Positions 33,123 to 41,761 of a DNA stretch of 64,000 nt are shown here, one piece after another. Positions within the stretch are counted from its first letter, which is position 1. Each line of letters begins with the position of its first letter. Under the pieces are notes generated by a model that saw nothing but the letters and a program-made list of their open reading frames with translations, was not told where the DNA came from and ran no database searches. The DNA is from Thermoanaerobaculia bacterium (GTDB lineage: Bacteria > Acidobacteriota > Thermoanaerobaculia > Multivoradales > Multivoraceae): the NCBI GenBank assembly GCA_022823665.1, contig JAJEHN010000025.1:62001-126000 (forward strand). The letters run 5' to 3'. Made by a program: the position numbers and the translations under genes.

Positions 33123-34604
33123 CTACATGTCCATGACGGCCGCGACGTCGCGGTCCAGTTCGGGCGGCCTGGAGAGCAGCGAGATCCCGAAGAAGAGGGT
33201 CAGCGAGACGAGCAGGGAGAGCGCGCCGCCGTCGATGCCGAAGGGGACGCTGAGGCCGAAGGCCTGGATCGAGAAGTTGATGACGAGGCTGGAGCCGATG
33301 GCCACGCAGGCCGCGGTCGCGGTGGCCCGCTTCCAGTTGAAGCCGATGGCGACCGCGGGAACCAGGGCGGCGGCGAAGGTGCCCCAGCCGAAGGCCCCGA
33401 GCAGCGCGACGAACTCCTGGCCGCTGTAGAGGGCGAACAGGGACGCGGCGACCGCGATGATCACCGTCACGATCCGGGCCCAGAGCAGCTCGTTCTTCAG
33501 TGAATGGCCGAGGATGGCGCGCGGAATGTCGTGAATGACCGCGGCGGCGCCGATGTTCAGGAAACCGTCCGCCGTCGACATGATCGCCGCGAACAGGCCC
33601 GCGAAGACGACGCCGGCGAGCAGCGGATGGGTGAACGCCTGAAGGAACTGCGGCGCCGCGGCGTCGGCGCCGGGCAGCTCCGGGTGGTTTCCCTGGAGCA
33701 CCAGGGCCCGCATGACCAGGCCGATGCTGATCCAGAGCAGGGCCGAGACGGCGTAGGCGACGATGGAGATCGGCAGGATGCTGCGGGCGTCCCGCACCCG
33801 CCGGCACATCATCATCTTCGTGATGATGTGAGGCTGCCCGGCCAGCCCCAGCGCGAAGACGAAGTACCAGGACAGCGAGTTCATCATCCCAGCCGCTCCC
33901 CACGGCCCCATCGACTCCGTGTCGTCGGCCATGATCGTCTCGCTCATGCCGGCGAAACCGCCGTCGATGGCGGCGATCGCCGCCAGCAGAACGAGCACCG
34001 CGGCCACCATCATGACGAAGCCCTGGATCAGGTCCGTGTAGACGGAGGCGATGATGCCGCCCGTGACGCAGTAGAAGACGAGCACCGCGCACGAGAAGGC
34101 GACGCAGGCCTCGATGCTGACCGGCCCCAGTGCGTTCTGGAGGATGTCCTGGAGGACGGTCGCCATCGCCAGGATCTGCGTTCCCAGGTAGCCCATGACG
34201 CCGAGCAGGATGGCCAGGGCGGTCAGCAGGCGGGCCGCGTCGCTCCGGTAGCGCGCCGCGACCGCGTCGGGCAGCGAGATCGAGTCCCGCAGTTCGGCGA
34301 ACAGGCGCAGCCGCTTGCCCAGCAGGTAGAAGGCGATGACGTAGCCGATCGAGGCGCAGACGACCATCCACAACGAACTCATGCCGAGGCGGTAGACGAG
34401 GCCCGGGCCGCCGACGAAGCCGAAGCCGGAAAGGGTGCTCGAGAACACGGCCAGGGCGGTGACGATGATCCCCAGATCCCGGCCCGCCATGAAGAAGTCC
34501 CGGGTCGACTTCGTGCGCCGCAGAGCCCACAGGCCGACGCCGATGCAGACGGCGAGGTAGATGCCGATGCAGGTCAGGATGACGGTGTTGCCGCCGCCCT
34601 CCAT
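33123..34604 (-). CDS. Sodium:solute symporter family protein
   Basis: A 493-residue SSS transporter with about 13 helices. RDFFMAGRDLGIIVTALAVFSSTLSGFGFVGGPGL and the sodium-site region FAAIMSTADGFLNIGAAAVIHD follow the family; overall it is nearest to acetate or monocarboxylate permeases (ActP-like). It starts at an ATG that shares one base with the TGA of the preceding gene, which encodes a small membrane protein. Solute unknown. Confidence 0.9.
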   Translation of the reverse strand: MEGGGNTVILTCIGIYLAVCIGVGLWALRRTKSTRDFFMAGRDLGIIVTALAVFSSTLSGFGFVGGPGLVYRLGMSSLWMVVCASIGYVIAFYLLGKRLRLFAELRDSISLPDAVAARYRSDAARLLTALAILLGVMGYLGTQILAMATVLQDILQNALGPVSIEACVAFSCAVLVFYCVTGGIIASVYTDLIQGFVMMVAAVLVLLAAIAAIDGGFAGMSETIMADDTESMGPWGAAGMMNSLSWYFVFALGLAGQPHIITKMMMCRRVRDARSILPISIVAYAVSALLWISIGLVMRALVLQGNHPELPGADAAAPQFLQAFTHPLLAGVVFAGLFAAIMSTADGFLNIGAAAVIHDIPRAILGHSLKNELLWARIVTVIIAVAASLFALYSGQEFVALLGAFGWGTFAAALVPAVAIGFNWKRATATAACVAIGSSLVINFSIQAFGLSVPFGIDGGALSLLVSLTLFFGISLLSRPPELDRDVAAVMDM

Positions 34605-35194
34605 CAGCCGGTTCCGTCCCGGTCCGCGGCGCCGGCCGTGCCATCGGCGCCACGCCGGCGCAGCGCGCGTTCACGCTTCGACTCCGCCGCCAACTGCTCG
34701 AACTCCGCGACCTCGTCCTCGCTGATCACCCAGCGGTCGAAGTTCCGCATGTAGAGGAAGGCGAAGACGAGCGGCACCGGCCAGATGCCGTAGAGCATCC
34801 AGGCGGAAGGCCGCGGGAAGGAACCGAACAACTCCCGATCGGCGCCCGGCTCGACGTAGCCGCGGTAGCTCAGGACGAGCAGCGTGAAGACCAGGGCGAA
34901 CAGCGCCAGACCGGACCACAGCGCGCGGCCGCTGCCCGCCGGCAACCTGCCCCGGCGCCGGAGCCCCAGCGCCATCGCGACCACGAACAGGACGATGGAC
35001 AGGAAGCCGTACAGGAAGCCCCACGGCAGGACGGCATCGTGGCGGTCGGTGCTCCCGCCCTGCCGCATCGTCTCGTACGCCGGGTGGTCGACACCGCGGC
35101 CGTCTGGCGGCTCGTCGACCGTCCAGAGAACGAGCACGACGGCGCAGAGCGCGACCAGGGTCGCGAAGATGGCTACCGGGATCCGCATCGTCAA
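34604..35194 (-). CDS. Small membrane protein, partner of the symporter
   Basis: A 196-residue protein with four apparent membrane segments (about residues 5-24, 58-80, 90-110 and 130-150) and a charged cytoplasmic tail (WVISEDEVAEFEQLAAESKRERALRRR). The position directly before an SSS permease, with one shared base, recalls the small DUF485-type subunits that accompany acetate permeases, although this protein is longer and I do not recognise the family. It may be a dedicated subunit or regulator. Confidence 0.7.
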   Translation of the reverse strand: MTMRIPVAIFATLVALCAVVLVLWTVDEPPDGRGVDHPAYETMRQGGSTDRHDAVLPWGFLYGFLSIVLFVVAMALGLRRRGRLPAGSGRALWSGLALFALVFTLLVLSYRGYVEPGADRELFGSFPRPSAWMLYGIWPVPLVFAFLYMRNFDRWVISEDEVAEFEQLAAESKRERALRRRGADGTAGAADRDGTG

Positions 35195-35228
35195 GCCGGC
35201 CGCTCGCGCGGCGGCCCCTGCCTCGGCC

Positions 35229-35756
35229 TCAGTCTCCCTGCGCGATCGGGTTCAGGACCATCGTCATCTGACGGCCCTCCAGCCCCGACCGGGTCTCCAC
35301 CTCGCCCACGCCCTCGATCGCGTCGCTCACCTTGTCCAGGATGGCGATGCCGAGTTCGGGCCTGCGGAGCTGCCGGTAGCGGAAGAAGATCGTCACCTTG
35401 ACCTTCTTGCCCTCGCGGAGGAAGCGGAGCGCGCGGTCCGTCTTGATCTGGTAGTCGTGCGGGTCGATCGTCGGCCGGTACTTGACCTCCTTCAGGTCGA
35501 TCGTCGCCGCCTTCTTCCGTGACTCGCGCTTCTTCTTGTCGCGCTCGAACTTGACCTTGCCCCAGTCCATGACCCGGACCACGGGCGGATCCGCGTTGGG
35601 ACCGACCTCGACGAGATCGAGCCGAGCGTCCTGGGCCCTCCTCTTCGCGTCCTCCAGGGGAACGACGCCTACCTGGGCGCCGTTCTGATCGATGAGCCGT
35701 ACCGGGGTCTTGCGGATCCGGTGGTTGATGCGCGGCTCGTTTGATGGGCGTGCGAT
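35229..35756 (-). CDS. infC: Translation initiation factor IF-3, apparent AUC start
   Basis: The C-terminal domain (DWGKVKFERDKKKRESRKKAATIDLKEV ... IFFRYRQLRRPELG) is unmistakable. A start at the in-frame ATG at 35582 would leave only 117 residues and delete the N-domain, yet the frame upstream encodes exactly that domain: NEPRINHRIRKTPVRLIDQNG ... LDLVEVGPNADPPVVRVMDWG. No ATG, GTG or TTG precedes NEPRI. An ATC at 35754-35756 has a perfect AGGAGG seven nt upstream and gives a normal 175-residue IF-3. AUU or AUC starts are known in infC, where IF-3 itself discriminates against them (autoregulation). rpmI and rplT do not follow. Confidence 0.93.
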   Translation of the reverse strand: MARPSNEPRINHRIRKTPVRLIDQNGAQVGVVPLEDAKRRAQDARLDLVEVGPNADPPVVRVMDWGKVKFERDKKKRESRKKAATIDLKEVKYRPTIDPHDYQIKTDRALRFLREGKKVKVTIFFRYRQLRRPELGIAILDKVSDAIEGVGEVETRSGLEGRQMTMVLNPIAQGD

Positions 35757-35763
35757 CTCGAGG

Positions 35764-35769
35764 CCTCCT
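35764..35769 (-). promoter_or_regulatory. Ribosome binding site deciding the infC start
   Basis: AGGAGG on the minus strand, seven nt before the ATC at 35756. It is the strongest Shine-Dalgarno match near this gene and there is no ATG, GTG or TTG at a suitable distance from it, so it supports AUC as initiation codon. Confidence 0.85.
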
Positions 35770-35917
35770 GTGCTGCTGCCTACCGGCGCGGGCCGGAACG
35801 GACGGCTACCTTAGCCGCTTCCCGCCCGCGAGTGTGTGCGGATCCAGTCTGTTGAACGGACACGGCCGCGGCCGCAGGGCGGCCTTCGCGACCCGTCCTC
35901 ACGAACGGGTACTCACG

Positions 35918-36823
35918 TCAACCGGCCACGGCCCGCTTCGCCGGGGCGCCTGCAGCCCGTCGAGCCCGCTTCTTCTTCGTCGCCTTGCGCTGTGCCGCCG
36001 CCTTCCTGGCCGGCTTGGATTCGGCGGTTGCCTCCGCCTCCGTCTCGCCGTTCTTCGACAGGCTCGCCTTCAACGCCTCCATCAGGTCGATGATCTGCGC
36101 CTGCGGCGCCTCCGTCTCGTCGTCCGCGAGTTCGCGGCCGTCGATCTTGCTCTGGATGGCGTCCCACAGCCGCTTGCGCACGTCGTCCGTGTACTGGTCC
36201 GGTTTGAAGTCATCCGAAGCGATCTGCTCGATCAACTGCACGGCGAGTTCCAGTTCGCCCGGCTTGAGTTCCGTCTCCTCCCCGAGCGGCACCTCGTCGA
36301 ACGACTTCAACTCGTCCTCGTACTTCAACTGCTGCATCAGCAGGCCCGCGCCGTAGGGGCGCAGCATGACGAGGTACTGCTTGCCGCGCGCCGCGTGCTT
36401 GGCCAGCGCCGAACGGCCCGTCTTGCGCATCGCCTCGCTGAGGAGCCGGTAGGCGCGTTCGCCGCCCTTCTCCGGGCCGAGGTAGTACGACTTCTCGAAG
36501 TAGATCGGCTCGACTTCCGCGAGCGGCACGAACTCGGTGATCTCGATCGCCGGCGACGCCTTCTCCTGGAGTTCCTTGATCTCCTCGTCGCTGAAGGTGA
36601 CGTACTGGCCCTTGCCGAACTCGTAGCCCTTGATCGTCTCCTTGCGCTCGACGACGTCGCCGGTGCGAGGGTTGATCAACTGCTGTTTGACCCGCGAGTT
36701 GTCGCTCGGGTCGAGCATGTTGAAACGCACCGCGCCGGAGGTCTCCGACGTCGAGTACAGGCGGACCGGAATCGAAACGAGTCCGAACGAGACGGTGCCG
36801 CCGCCAACCGTACGAGCAGGCAT
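35918..36823 (-). CDS. ku: Ku protein for non-homologous end joining
   Basis: A 301-residue bacterial Ku homodimer subunit that encircles DNA ends and recruits LigD. It starts PARTVGGGTVSFGLVSIPVRLYS, and includes RKETIKGYEFGKGQYV, YYLGPEKGGERAYRLL and a lysine/alanine-rich C-terminal tail (from about residue 270: ESKPARKAAAQRKATKKKRARR), which in other bacteria binds DNA and stimulates ligation. It is divergent from ligD with 69 bp between the starts, a standard NHEJ arrangement. Confidence 0.95.
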   Translation of the reverse strand: MPARTVGGGTVSFGLVSIPVRLYSTSETSGAVRFNMLDPSDNSRVKQQLINPRTGDVVERKETIKGYEFGKGQYVTFSDEEIKELQEKASPAIEITEFVPLAEVEPIYFEKSYYLGPEKGGERAYRLLSEAMRKTGRSALAKHAARGKQYLVMLRPYGAGLLMQQLKYEDELKSFDEVPLGEETELKPGELELAVQLIEQIASDDFKPDQYTDDVRKRLWDAIQSKIDGRELADDETEAPQAQIIDLMEALKASLSKNGETEAEATAESKPARKAAAQRKATKKKRARRAAGAPAKRAVAG

Positions 36824-36892
36824 AGACGGCGGATTCTAGCACCGGAAGCGCTTTCGCGGGGCATGGCGCCGGTCTGTGAGAATGCGGTCCTC

Positions 36893-39469
36893 ATGCCGCA
36901 CGGCGATCTGGAGGCCTACCGCCGCAAGCGTTCGAGCGAGGCGACGCCCGAGCCGATGGGTTCCCGGGCCGCGGCAGGCGGCGGGCGCTTCGTGGTCCAG
37001 AAGCACGCCGCCCGGAGGGTCCACTTCGACCTGCGGCTGGAACTCGAGGGCACGCTCAAGTCCTGGGCGGTGCCGCGTGGACCCAGCCTGGACCCCGAGG
37101 TCAAGCGGCTCGCGGTGGCCACCGAGGACCACCCGCTGGAGTACGCCGACTTCGAAGGATCCATCCCTGCCGGCAACTACGGCGCCGGCGCGATGATCGT
37201 CTGGGACAGCGGGCGCTGGGTCCCGCTCGAGGACCCGGTCGCCGGGATGGAGAGCGGCAAGCTGCTGTTCGAACTCCAGGGCTACAAGCTCCGTGGCGTC
37301 TGGACCCTGTTCCGCACGGGCGGTCGACGGCAGACCGACGACGGCAGCCAGTGGCTGCTGATGAAGAAGCCGGACGCGGCGTCGCGCCCGCAGGAGGAAG
37401 GCGGCGACGAGGACGGGTTGCCGCCCGAGTCCGTGCTGTCGGGCCTGACCGTCGAGGAGCTTCGGGACGGCTGCGACCGGATCGAAGAGGTGCGGACCGG
37501 GATCGAAGCCTCGGATGCGCCCCGCCGGCCGGTGGACCCGCGCTCGCTGCCGCTGATGCTCGCGACCGCCGCCGACCGGCCTTTCTCGCGCGCCGGCTGG
37601 ATCTACGAGCTGAAGTACGACGGCTACCGCCTGGTCGCCGCCAAGGAAGGCGGCAGCGTGTTCCTCCGCTACCGGCGCGGCGGCGACGTCACGGCGCTCT
37701 ACCCGGAGCTGGCCCGCGCCCTGCGCCGCCTGCCGGTGGACTCGCTGGTGCTCGACGGCGAGGTCACCGTCCTCGACGGCGGCGGCAGGCCCAGCTTCGC
37801 CAGGCTGCAGACGCGCGCCCTGCTCAGTCGCCCGGTCGACATCGAACAGGCCTCGGTACGCCGGCCGGCAACGCTGTTCGCTTTCGACCTCGTCGCGTTC
37901 GAGGGCCGCGACCTGCGGCCGCTGCCCCTGCTCGAGCGCAAGGGCTGGCTGGCTCAGGTTCTGCCGCCCGCCGGACCGCTTCGTTACTCGGACCACATCG
38001 AGGAACGGGGCGAGGAGTTCTTCGAGCAGGCGGTCGCGATGGGACTCGAGGGCACGATGGCGAAGGACGGCGCGTCGCGCTACACCGGCCGCCGCTCGTC
38101 GTCCTGGGTCAAGCTGCGCGCCGAGCGGACGGGGGACTTCGCCATCGTCGGCATGTCGCCGCCCAAGGGCAGCCGGGTCGGCCTGGGCTCGCTCCACCTC
38201 GCGGTCTGGAACGCCGAGGCCGGCGGCCTGGTCTACGCCGGTCGTGTCGGCACCGGATTCAGCGACGCGGACCTGACGAACCTGGCGGAGCTTCTGTCGG
38301 AGCGCCAGCGCGAGGATCCTCCCTGCCTCGCGCCGGCCGGCGAGGACGCAGCGGCCGGGAACGAGCTGACCGACGGCCACCTGATGGGCGGCCGCATCGA
38401 GGACCAGACCTGGGTCGAGCCGGACGACGGGTTCATCTGCGAGGTCCGGTACAAGGAGTGGACTCCCCACGGCATGCTCCGGCATCCCGTCTTCCTCCGC
38501 CTGCGTGACGACAAACCGCTAGAGGAATGCGTCCGCCGCGCCGCGCCCCGCGGCGCCGAAGCCGCCCAGCCGGCGCCGCCGAAACGGCAGGTCGACGTCA
38601 CGAACGAGTCCAAGGTGTTCTGGCCGGACGAGGGCTACACCAAGGGTGACCTGATCGACTTCTACGCCGCCATCTCGCCGGCGATACAGCCTTACCTCTC
38701 CGACCGTCCGCTGGTGATGACCCGCTACCCCGACGGGATCGACGGCAAGTCCTTCTTCCAGAAGAACGCGCCCGACTTCGCGCCCGACTGGCTGCAGACG
38801 GTCAGGCTGACGAGCCCGCGGACCGGCAAGGACGTCGAGTACTTCGTCTGCCAGAACCGGGAGAGCCTGGTCTACGTGGCCAACCTGGCCGCGATCGTCC
38901 TCCACGTCTGGTCCAGCCGGCTGCACCAGCTCGGCCTGCCAGACTGGTGCATTCTCGACCTCGACCCGAAGGACGCGCCCTTCGAGGACGTGATCGAGAT
39001 CGCCCTCGCCATCCGGCGCCTGTGCCGGAAGATCGAGCTGCCCTGCTTCGTCAAGACGAGCGGTTCGAGCGGCCTGCACGTGCTCCTGCCGCTGGGCGGC
39101 GCCTGCACGTACGAGCAGTCGCGCAGCCTGGGACAACTGATCGCAGAGATCATCTGCCGGCAACTGCCCGAGATCGCCACCGTCACCCGCAATCCCGAAC
39201 GCCGCGGCGGCAAGGTCTACATCGATTTCGTCCAGAACGGCCGCGGCCGCCTGCTCGTCGCCCCGTTCAGCGTCCGTCCCCTGCCGGCGGCGCCCGTGTC
39301 GACGCCGCTGCGCTGGTCCGAAGTCAAGCCCGGCCTCGATCTCCGCGACCACAACATCCGGACCGTGCCGGAACGGCTCAGGAAGCTGAAGACCGACCCG
39401 CTCCGCGGCGTCCTGACGGAAACGCCCGACCTGCTGGCCGCGCTCCGGCACCTCAGCGAGTTGGTGTAG
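36893..39469 (+). CDS. ligD: Multifunctional DNA repair ligase LigD (PE-LIG-POL)
   Basis: An 858-residue end-joining enzyme with three domains in the order phosphoesterase (about 1-165: RFVVQKHAARRVHFDLRLEL), ATP-dependent ligase (about 215-520: ELKYDGYRL with the adenylated Lys241, LDGEVTVLD, EGTMAKDG, SSWVKLR) and primase-polymerase (about 575-850: DFYAAISPAIQPYL, LDLDPKD with metal ligands Asp689/Asp691, VKTSGSSGLHV). This is the Pseudomonas-type order; mycobacteria put POL first. I use the ATG at 36893; one at 36863 would add ten residues. Confidence 0.95.
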   Translation: MPHGDLEAYRRKRSSEATPEPMGSRAAAGGGRFVVQKHAARRVHFDLRLELEGTLKSWAVPRGPSLDPEVKRLAVATEDHPLEYADFEGSIPAGNYGAGAMIVWDSGRWVPLEDPVAGMESGKLLFELQGYKLRGVWTLFRTGGRRQTDDGSQWLLMKKPDAASRPQEEGGDEDGLPPESVLSGLTVEELRDGCDRIEEVRTGIEASDAPRRPVDPRSLPLMLATAADRPFSRAGWIYELKYDGYRLVAAKEGGSVFLRYRRGGDVTALYPELARALRRLPVDSLVLDGEVTVLDGGGRPSFARLQTRALLSRPVDIEQASVRRPATLFAFDLVAFEGRDLRPLPLLERKGWLAQVLPPAGPLRYSDHIEERGEEFFEQAVAMGLEGTMAKDGASRYTGRRSSSWVKLRAERTGDFAIVGMSPPKGSRVGLGSLHLAVWNAEAGGLVYAGRVGTGFSDADLTNLAELLSERQREDPPCLAPAGEDAAAGNELTDGHLMGGRIEDQTWVEPDDGFICEVRYKEWTPHGMLRHPVFLRLRDDKPLEECVRRAAPRGAEAAQPAPPKRQVDVTNESKVFWPDEGYTKGDLIDFYAAISPAIQPYLSDRPLVMTRYPDGIDGKSFFQKNAPDFAPDWLQTVRLTSPRTGKDVEYFVCQNRESLVYVANLAAIVLHVWSSRLHQLGLPDWCILDLDPKDAPFEDVIEIALAIRRLCRKIELPCFVKTSGSSGLHVLLPLGGACTYEQSRSLGQLIAEIICRQLPEIATVTRNPERRGGKVYIDFVQNGRGRLLVAPFSVRPLPAAPVSTPLRWSEVKPGLDLRDHNIRTVPERLRKLKTDPLRGVLTETPDLLAALRHLSELV

Positions 39470-39617
39470 GGGGGGCCACACCGCTGCGCCATCGTCCCTG
39501 CACACAAGGCACCCCACATTGGTGCGCCGGCGCCCCTGCACGCCGATCCCTGCGGCCGCGGGCTGATCTGCTAGGCGATCGAACACGGCAGGACCACAGC
39601 TCCCGAGCTGCCCCCGG

Positions 39618-40685
39618 ATGCAAGGAATGACTGCGAGAGAGCCGGCCCAACGAGTCCTTGTCCACAAGCTGCTCGATTGGAATCGAGTCGAGAGACGACT
39701 CTGCTCGCTCCCCGCCACTCGCCGTACTTTTCCGTTGGAGATGATGAAGGAGGCGGCAGAGAAGCCTCCGTACTACTGCCATTACATGGCTTGGCGACTC
39801 GGCACATGGTCGAGCATCTCCCTGTTCTCGAACTTCGAGAGTCTCCTATGCCATGCTGAGTCGCTTCCTGGGTGGCGCGACGAGGTCAGGCCATTCGTTC
39901 ACTCGAGCGACTTCGCCGAGTACTGGTCGCTCTTGTGGCAGCTTCAGGTTGCGGAGCACCTCACCAACGTGGGCACGGACGTGCGGTGGACCAAGGGCGG
40001 AAGCAAGAAGCCCGCGCCGGATCTCTCTGCCGTAATCGACGGTCGGCAATGGTTCGTCGAGTGCTACGCGCTCCGCAAGTCGTTCGGGATCTTGGGGTTC
40101 CTTGAGGACATCCTCCCAAGGATGGACGAGGACGTGCGCACCTACTACGACTCATGCCTTCCGTTCAGCTTGCCGAAGGACAACGAGCGATCGGGCTTCC
40201 TTCACGAAGTGCTGAGCCCGGTCCAGGACAGAGAGGGCTTCGTGAGAGCCAAGGCCAAGGCCGAAACTGAGTGGCCGGTCCCTCTCTACGAACATCCGGG
40301 CAGTTCCCTCCGCGTCTACCTCAGGGGCGACACTGAGCACTATCGCCCAGGCGTGGTGCGTCGCCAGACCGGCGAGCCAGCGCTTTACGTGAAGAGCGCC
40401 CTAAGCGAGACCGTTGCGGCCAAGAACTGCTCGAACGGCCTGCGCGACTATCGGCCCAACCTACTCGCGGTCAACTTTCTCCTGAGCAAAGACTTCCATA
40501 CGGCTCTGACATTGCGCGAGCGGGAGGAGATTCTGGAGACGGCGCCTCAGCTTGGCGCCAACATCGACGTACTCGCCATTTCCGGAGTGGGAATCGACGA
40601 GCGGCTGACCCGAGAGCGACTGAGCGTCGTGACCACGGGAGACGGCGACTGGGCCGGTCTCGACGAAATCGCGACCCCGTTCTGA
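39618..40685 (+). CDS. Hypothetical protein, possible PD-(D/E)xK-like nuclease
   Basis: A 355-residue cytoplasmic protein I do not recognise. The only suggestive motif is KKPAPDLSAVIDGRQWFVECYALRK (about residues 131-155): PD, a short beta-hairpin and then a Glu in a hydrophobic strand, the layout of the PD-(D/E)xK nuclease core, but the usual Lys two residues after the Glu is Tyr here. Base composition appears less GC-biased than the neighbours and flanking genes are accessory types, so recent acquisition is likely. An in-frame ATG four codons in is an alternative start. Confidence 0.6.
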   Translation: MQGMTAREPAQRVLVHKLLDWNRVERRLCSLPATRRTFPLEMMKEAAEKPPYYCHYMAWRLGTWSSISLFSNFESLLCHAESLPGWRDEVRPFVHSSDFAEYWSLLWQLQVAEHLTNVGTDVRWTKGGSKKPAPDLSAVIDGRQWFVECYALRKSFGILGFLEDILPRMDEDVRTYYDSCLPFSLPKDNERSGFLHEVLSPVQDREGFVRAKAKAETEWPVPLYEHPGSSLRVYLRGDTEHYRPGVVRRQTGEPALYVKSALSETVAAKNCSNGLRDYRPNLLAVNFLLSKDFHTALTLREREEILETAPQLGANIDVLAISGVGIDERLTRERLSVVTTGDGDWAGLDEIATPF

Positions 40686-40825
40686 GTCACGATCACGCGA
40701 CCGGCTCGGCACGCCTACGACGCAACACGGCGGAGCGGCGCTTCAGGGCTTCGACTCCGAGGCGTCGAACGCGGCGCTAGCCGCGCCTTTCGTCACTGCG
40801 CCGCGTGGAGATCCGCGCCTCACGC

Positions 40826-41374
40826 TCAGGCTTCGGCTCGGATCTCGGCCAGGAGATCCGCGCAGTCGAGTTCTTCCGCAAGACTGCTGAGGAGTCGCTC
40901 GTCCGTCGGCGTCGGATCCAGCAGCATTCCGAGCACATCCTGTCTACTCTTGGCGCTGCCTGCCTTGACCCAGAGGAGCTTCGACAGGATGGCGTCTTCC
41001 TTCGAGACGATTCTCACACGGAGACCTTCGAGGAGTTCCACGCTACGGCTGCGGCCCAGTTCCCCCGGAACGCTCTCGCCGACATGAAAGTCGGCTTTGA
41101 TCGTCCTCTCCCGATGGAGGGCCTGGAACAGGCCATCGGTCTCGACCGCCCGGGCCAGCCGCTCACGGTCCACCAGAAACTCTCGACTCAGCGCTTCCGC
41201 GAGAAAGCCTGCATCGGGCGGCGTCAACCGCACGACAAAATCGACGTCCTGGGTCAAACGCGGTTCGCCGTAGTACGACGACACCAGGCCTCCAGTGACG
41301 TGGTACGGAATCTCTCCGGCTCGAAGCACCGCGATCACCGCCTCCAGGACCGGGCGGAGCGCAGCGACCGTCAT
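40826..41374 (-). CDS. Nucleotidyltransferase-fold protein (AbiEii/MNT-like)
   Basis: A 182-residue protein with the Pol-beta nucleotidyltransferase signature YHVTGGLVSSYYGEPRLTQDVDFVV (GG and DxD, about residues 23-48). It resembles AbiEii-type and other minimal transferases of toxin-antitoxin systems. Its ATG overlaps the TGA of a small gene upstream (ATGA), forming a two-gene unit. The substrate may be tRNA or a partner protein by analogy with known systems. Confidence 0.78.
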   Translation of the reverse strand: MTVAALRPVLEAVIAVLRAGEIPYHVTGGLVSSYYGEPRLTQDVDFVVRLTPPDAGFLAEALSREFLVDRERLARAVETDGLFQALHRERTIKADFHVGESVPGELGRSRSVELLEGLRVRIVSKEDAILSKLLWVKAGSAKSRQDVLGMLLDPTPTDERLLSSLAEELDCADLLAEIRAEA

Positions 41375-41598
41375 GAGTCCAGTTTCGACAGCAGGCGCAG
41401 CGCCTCAGGGTCCGACCGATACAACTGCTCGGCGACTCGCTTGTTCACTTCGAACGACGTTAGTTGCGGATCGCGGGCCAGGATCCTACGGACGAGCATC
41501 TCCCGGACCTCGACAAAGAGCTGTTCCGACCTCTCGACTCGCTGGCACCCCGTCCAGCCGGCAATCGCTTTGCGATACTCCTCTTCCACGCGAGTCAC
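41371..41598 (-). CDS. Small helical partner of the nucleotidyltransferase
   Basis: A 75-residue protein with a GTG start and predicted helices (VEVREMLVRRILARDPQLTSFEVNKRVAEQLYRSDPEALRLL). I do not recognise it. It ends in an ATGA overlap with the nucleotidyltransferase gene, so the two products are made together and probably interact. It is too short for a HEPN domain; an antitoxin or adaptor role is an inference. Confidence 0.65.
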   Translation of the reverse strand: MTRVEEEYRKAIAGWTGCQRVERSEQLFVEVREMLVRRILARDPQLTSFEVNKRVAEQLYRSDPEALRLLSKLDS

Positions 41599-41761
41599 CA
41601 GGACAGCCTACATCGGCGCGGCGACCAGGCGACGCCTCGGAACCGCCAGGGCTGAGTTGCAAGCACCGAAGTGGCGCCCCGCCCGGCGGGCGCCGAACGT
41701 CCGGCGAGTACGATCCCTGTCCGCGGCGCACTCTGAGCACCGCGTTGGGGAGAGCGAACAA

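Noticed and set aside
35229..35582. infC as a 117-residue gene from the ATG at 35582
   Set aside because: This would delete the conserved IF-3 N-domain, which is fully encoded upstream in frame with a perfect ribosome site at the AUC.
35741..36892. N-terminal extension of LigD in the same frame
   Set aside because: It is antisense to Ku and infC and has no domain; the phosphoesterase domain begins just after the ATG at 36893.
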